Shown: positions 5,979 through 7,695 of the stretch, in pieces
How positions within the stretch are numbered: position 1 is the first letter of the stretch
Layout of the letters: each line of letters begins with the position of its first letter
Source: Anaerolineales bacterium
GTDB lineage: Bacteria; Chloroflexota; Anaerolineae; Anaerolineales; DRMV01
DNA length: 7,695 nt
Assembly: GCA_015491595.1 (NCBI GenBank)
Contig: WFVP01000078.1
Coordinates: 1-7,695, forward strand
Direction: 5' to 3'
Notes under the pieces: generated by a model
Database searches by the model: none
Seen by the model: the letters and a program-made list of their open reading frames with translations, nothing else
Told to the model about the DNA's origin: nothing
Position numbers and translations under genes: made by a program

Positions 5979-7437
5979 AAGGGGAGGACACACGGCCGGT
6001 GGGGTGGCAGGCCGCGCACTGGGGCAGTTGCACCGGGGTAATGCCGGCCGCCTGGTGGAGGCGCAAGATGTCCCCCGGACGATGCTCGTGGCATCCGTAA
6101 CAGGTGTACCGTTCGTATCGGTTGCCCAGGTGGCACAGGGCGCATTCCGAGGGCGCGGCAGCGCCGTGCTCCAGGGGGAAGGGGTGCAGGCGCAGCGCGG
6201 CCGAGGCCCAGGCCTGGGGACTGTGGCAGTACTGGCATTGCTGGCCGAACAATCCCCGGTGGAACTCCGGTTCCTCATGGCAGGCGCGGCAGGCGTTCGG
6301 CGTGCCCCGAAAGCGATACTGCGGGTGACACGCGGCGCATTTCAGGGCGCTGTGGGCGCCTTCCAATGGGAAGACCTGGGCGTGGTCGAAGCCCTGCATC
6401 CGGTCCGCGCCATCGTGGCACTGAAGGCAATTGGCTCCGTACCGGACCAGGTGGCGGTTCATGAAGTCGGGATTGCGCCGGCGATGGCATTGACGGCAGG
6501 TGCGCAGTTGGAAGGCGTTGAAGTCCCCCGAGGTGTGACATTGGATGCAAGTGATGGCTTCCCCGGTGTCCGGGTCCTGCCGATGGCGTGCCAGGCTGAA
6601 GCCCGTCTGCCGCGCGTGGTCGAAGGGCTGTCCCTGCCAGAGGGCCGGCGTCCAGCCCTGGGGGGTGTGGCAGTCCTCGCAGGAGGAAGCGAACAAGCCC
6701 TGGTGGACGGAGGGCTCCTGGTGGCAGGCCTGGCAGGCGGTGGAGATGCCCTGGAAACGTCCCTGGCGGTGGCAGGCTTCACAAGCCACCTGCTGGTGCT
6801 TTCCTTCCAGCGGGAAGGCCGTTTGGGTGTGGTCGAAAGCGGTGAGCTGACCCGTGCCGTCATGGCATTCCAGGCAGCGGGGGTGGAAGGCCTGCACGTG
6901 CTGGGTCATGAACGCGGGGTCGGCCTGGAAGTGGCACTGGTAGCAACGCTCCAGGAGGGGCGCCCGGTCGTCCACCGGCCACCGGTCGTGGCAGTCCTCG
7001 CACACCATGGCCGTGAGGTCGTAGCGAAAGGCGTGCTTCTGCAGGGAGAAGGCGGTCACCTCGTGGTCGAACTGCTCCCGCGCGAGCTGCAGGAGGTCGG
7101 CATCCCGTCCCCGATGGTCGGGATGGCAGGCCCGGCAGTTCAGGGGTTCCGTCAGGCGCGCGTGCAGAGCTTCGGGTTGCTGAAGCTCCTTCCAGATGTC
7201 CTGGTGGCAGCGCAGACACAGGCGACCTTGGGTCTGCAGGGGCACGTGGCAGGCGCGGCACTCGTCTTCCAGCTGGGCATGGGAGGATACGCCGCCCAAG
7301 GGGATGCCTCGCACCTGTTGTGCACTCAATGGCCCGGGGCTGAACAGGCGGGGACCCCGCCAGGCCAATAATCCAATTACGGCCAGGATGCCGACCAGGA
7401 TGCCCAGGCATCCCCAGGCGCGCTGTCCGTCTCGCAT
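5977..7437 (-). CDS. Membrane-anchored 18-heme c-type cytochrome
   Basis: The 486-residue product has one N-terminal membrane helix (about 9-26, no clear cleavage site) and a large domain outside the membrane. Eighteen CXXCH heme c motifs have their first Cys at 60, 74, 101, 146, 165, 188, 219, 235, 253, 297, 314, 337, 367, 383, 401, 432, 446 and 474. Residues 123-262 and 272-410 are tandem copies with six hemes each. Both contain FDH, then C..CHDG, FDH, FPLEG.H, and H.GLF before the last heme. Residues 53-108 and 418-478 look like a second-half and a first-half copy. Twenty His lie outside the motifs, enough for bis-His ligation of every heme. The role is probably electron transfer at the cell surface or to a membrane partner. 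No catalytic signature of a nitrite, hydroxylamine or sulfite enzyme was seen. An in-frame TAA lies just before ATG 7437, so the start cannot be further upstream; GAGG sits four bases before it. The gene is convergent with the ABC cassette. Confidence 0.95.
   Translation of the reverse strand: MRDGQRAWGCLGILVGILAVIGLLAWRGPRLFSPGPLSAQQVRGIPLGGVSSHAQLEDECRACHVPLQTQGRLCLRCHQDIWKELQQPEALHARLTEPLNCRACHPDHRGRDADLLQLAREQFDHEVTAFSLQKHAFRYDLTAMVCEDCHDRWPVDDRAPLLERCYQCHFQADPAFMTQHVQAFHPRCLECHDGTGQLTAFDHTQTAFPLEGKHQQVACEACHRQGRFQGISTACQACHQEPSVHQGLFASSCEDCHTPQGWTPALWQGQPFDHARQTGFSLARHRQDPDTGEAITCIQCHTSGDFNAFQLRTCRQCHRRRNPDFMNRHLVRYGANCLQCHDGADRMQGFDHAQVFPLEGAHSALKCAACHPQYRFRGTPNACRACHEEPEFHRGLFGQQCQYCHSPQAWASAALRLHPFPLEHGAAAPSECALCHLGNRYERYTCYGCHEHRPGDILRLHQAAGITPVQLPQCAACHPTGRVSSP
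6208..6624 (-). repeat. Six-heme module, copy 2
   Basis: Encodes cytochrome residues 272-410. Hemes at 297, 314, 337, 367, 383 and 401, and extra His at 274, 285, 329, 352, 362 and 393, match copy 1 one for one. It shares CHDG, FPLEG, H.GLF and a closing W with copy 1. Confidence 0.85.
6652..7071 (-). repeat. Six-heme module, copy 1
   Basis: Encodes cytochrome residues 123-262. Hemes at 146, 165, 188, 219, 235 and 253, and extra His at 125, 135, 180, 203, 214 and 245, all have counterparts in copy 2 displaced by 148-151 residues. The similarity is clear in protein but diverged in DNA, so the duplication is old. Confidence 0.85.
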
Positions 7438-7584
7438 GGGACCTCGGTCGTCTCCTTACACGGGTAGAGTGGCGCGCTTCCCGGTCCTTTTCTGCACGAC
7501 CGCGGGAGCGCCTCGACCTTAAGACGGCAAGGCGGCGGGAAAGATACGCGAGAGGCAAGGGGCAAACTCGATAGGGGAAGGCAG
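7438..7584 (-). other. Upstream region of the cytochrome gene
   Basis: This 147-base stretch should hold the cytochrome promoter if the gene is not read through from upstream. TTGCCC-, TTGCCT- and TATCTT-like words occur on the minus strand near 7545-7570, but none is paired at 16-18 bases spacing, so no promoter is called. A second purine-rich AAGGAG lies too far from the ATG to be its ribosome binding site. Confidence 0.3.
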
Positions 7585-7618
7585 AAAAGCCCCGGGACGG
7601 AAGGGGACGCGCCCCGGG
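7585..7618 (-). terminator. Probable terminator of the gene cut by the right edge
   Basis: On the minus strand, CCCGGG (complement of 7613-7618) can pair with CCCGGG (complement of 7591-7596), with an added bulged G-C pair. It is followed by GGC-TTTT (the As at 7585-7588). The short T-run and imperfect stem make it moderate. It lies between a minus-strand reading-frame end at 7657 and the cytochrome gene. Confidence 0.45.
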
Positions 7619-7643
7619 CCCAGCCACGTTTCGGACCCGGGGC
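7611..7643 (-). other. Eleven-bp GC hairpin overlapping the terminator
   Basis: GCCCCGGGTCC pairs with GGGCCCGGGGC (minus strand, complement of 7643-7633 and 7621-7611): 11 base pairs with one wobble and an 11-base loop. Its second arm is the same sequence that forms the first arm of the terminator hairpin at 7585-7618, so the two folds exclude each other. Confidence 0.5.
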
Positions 7644-7656
7644 CGGAAGCCTTCCT

Positions 7657-7695
7657 TTAGACGGACGTCGCCACCTGAGGGGTGGGGCGATAGGG
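7657..7695 (-). CDS. C-terminal tail of an unidentified gene (cut by right edge)
   Basis: Reading inward from base 7695 on the minus strand gives twelve codons (PYRPTPQVATSV) and a TAA at 7659-7657. The fragment is too short to identify. It is called a gene end only because a terminator-like hairpin with a T-run follows on the same strand. If real, the gene lies directly upstream of the cytochrome and may be functionally related. Confidence 0.35.
   Translation of the reverse strand, partial: PYRPTPQVATSV

Noticed and set aside
5845..7371. Open plus-strand frame of about 508 codons opposite the cytochrome gene
   Set aside because: It is the antisense of a gene with 18 CXXCH motifs and regular repeats. 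The translation is low-complexity, with no recognisable domain and no ribosome binding site, and it starts inside the permease gene.
7197..7437. Cleavable signal peptide on the cytochrome
   Set aside because: The hydrophobic segment is followed by WRGPRLFSPG without a small-x-small cleavage site, so an uncleaved anchor is the better reading, though cleavage near SAQ (38-40) cannot be excluded.

Overview
The window is GC-rich bacterial chromosomal DNA with short intergenic gaps. It holds five complete housekeeping or transport genes, one complete large cytochrome gene, and two genes cut by the window edges. The lineage cannot be fixed from sequence alone. The mix of a class I heat-shock repressor gene (hrcA), a frr-uppS-cdsA cluster without dxr/rseP behind it, a secreted NEW3-type protein with its own ABC-2 exporter, and a His/Cys-rich multiheme cytochrome best fits a (possibly thermophilic) member of Chloroflexota, Anaerolineae-like. 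That assignment is an inference.

Layout. Bases 1-181 (minus strand) are the start of hrcA, a winged-helix repressor that runs off the left edge. A 153-bp divergent region follows, with an extended -10 promoter pointing right. It drives frr (335-892), uppS (889-1626) and cdsA (1631-2461), which are packed with a 4-bp overlap and a 4-bp gap. These encode ribosome recycling, undecaprenyl diphosphate synthesis and CDP-diacylglycerol synthesis, that is, translation plus the lipid supply for wall and membrane. A 160-bp gap carries a candidate -35/-10 promoter. It is followed by a three-gene cassette: a secreted, membrane-anchored protein with three NEW3/Ig-like repeats (2622-3818), an ABC ATPase (3888-4841) and an ABC-2 type permease (4932-5912). 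A strong GC hairpin lies between the first two, and a good intrinsic terminator (5945-5978) closes the unit.

The right third (5977-7437, minus strand) encodes a 486-residue membrane-anchored c-type cytochrome with 18 CXXCH heme motifs, convergent with the ABC cassette. Its internal architecture is very regular: a half module (3 hemes), two full tandem modules (6 hemes each, about 149 residues apart), and another half module (3 hemes). It has 20 histidines outside the heme motifs, six of them at matching positions in each full module. Upstream of it, at 7585-7643, are overlapping GC-rich hairpins and a T-tract. Beyond these is the likely C-terminal tail of another minus-strand gene, cut by the right edge.

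The most notable items are the 18-heme modular cytochrome and the NEW3-ABC cassette, whose substrate is unknown. No RNA genes, insertion sequences, CRISPR arrays or attachment sites were recognised.
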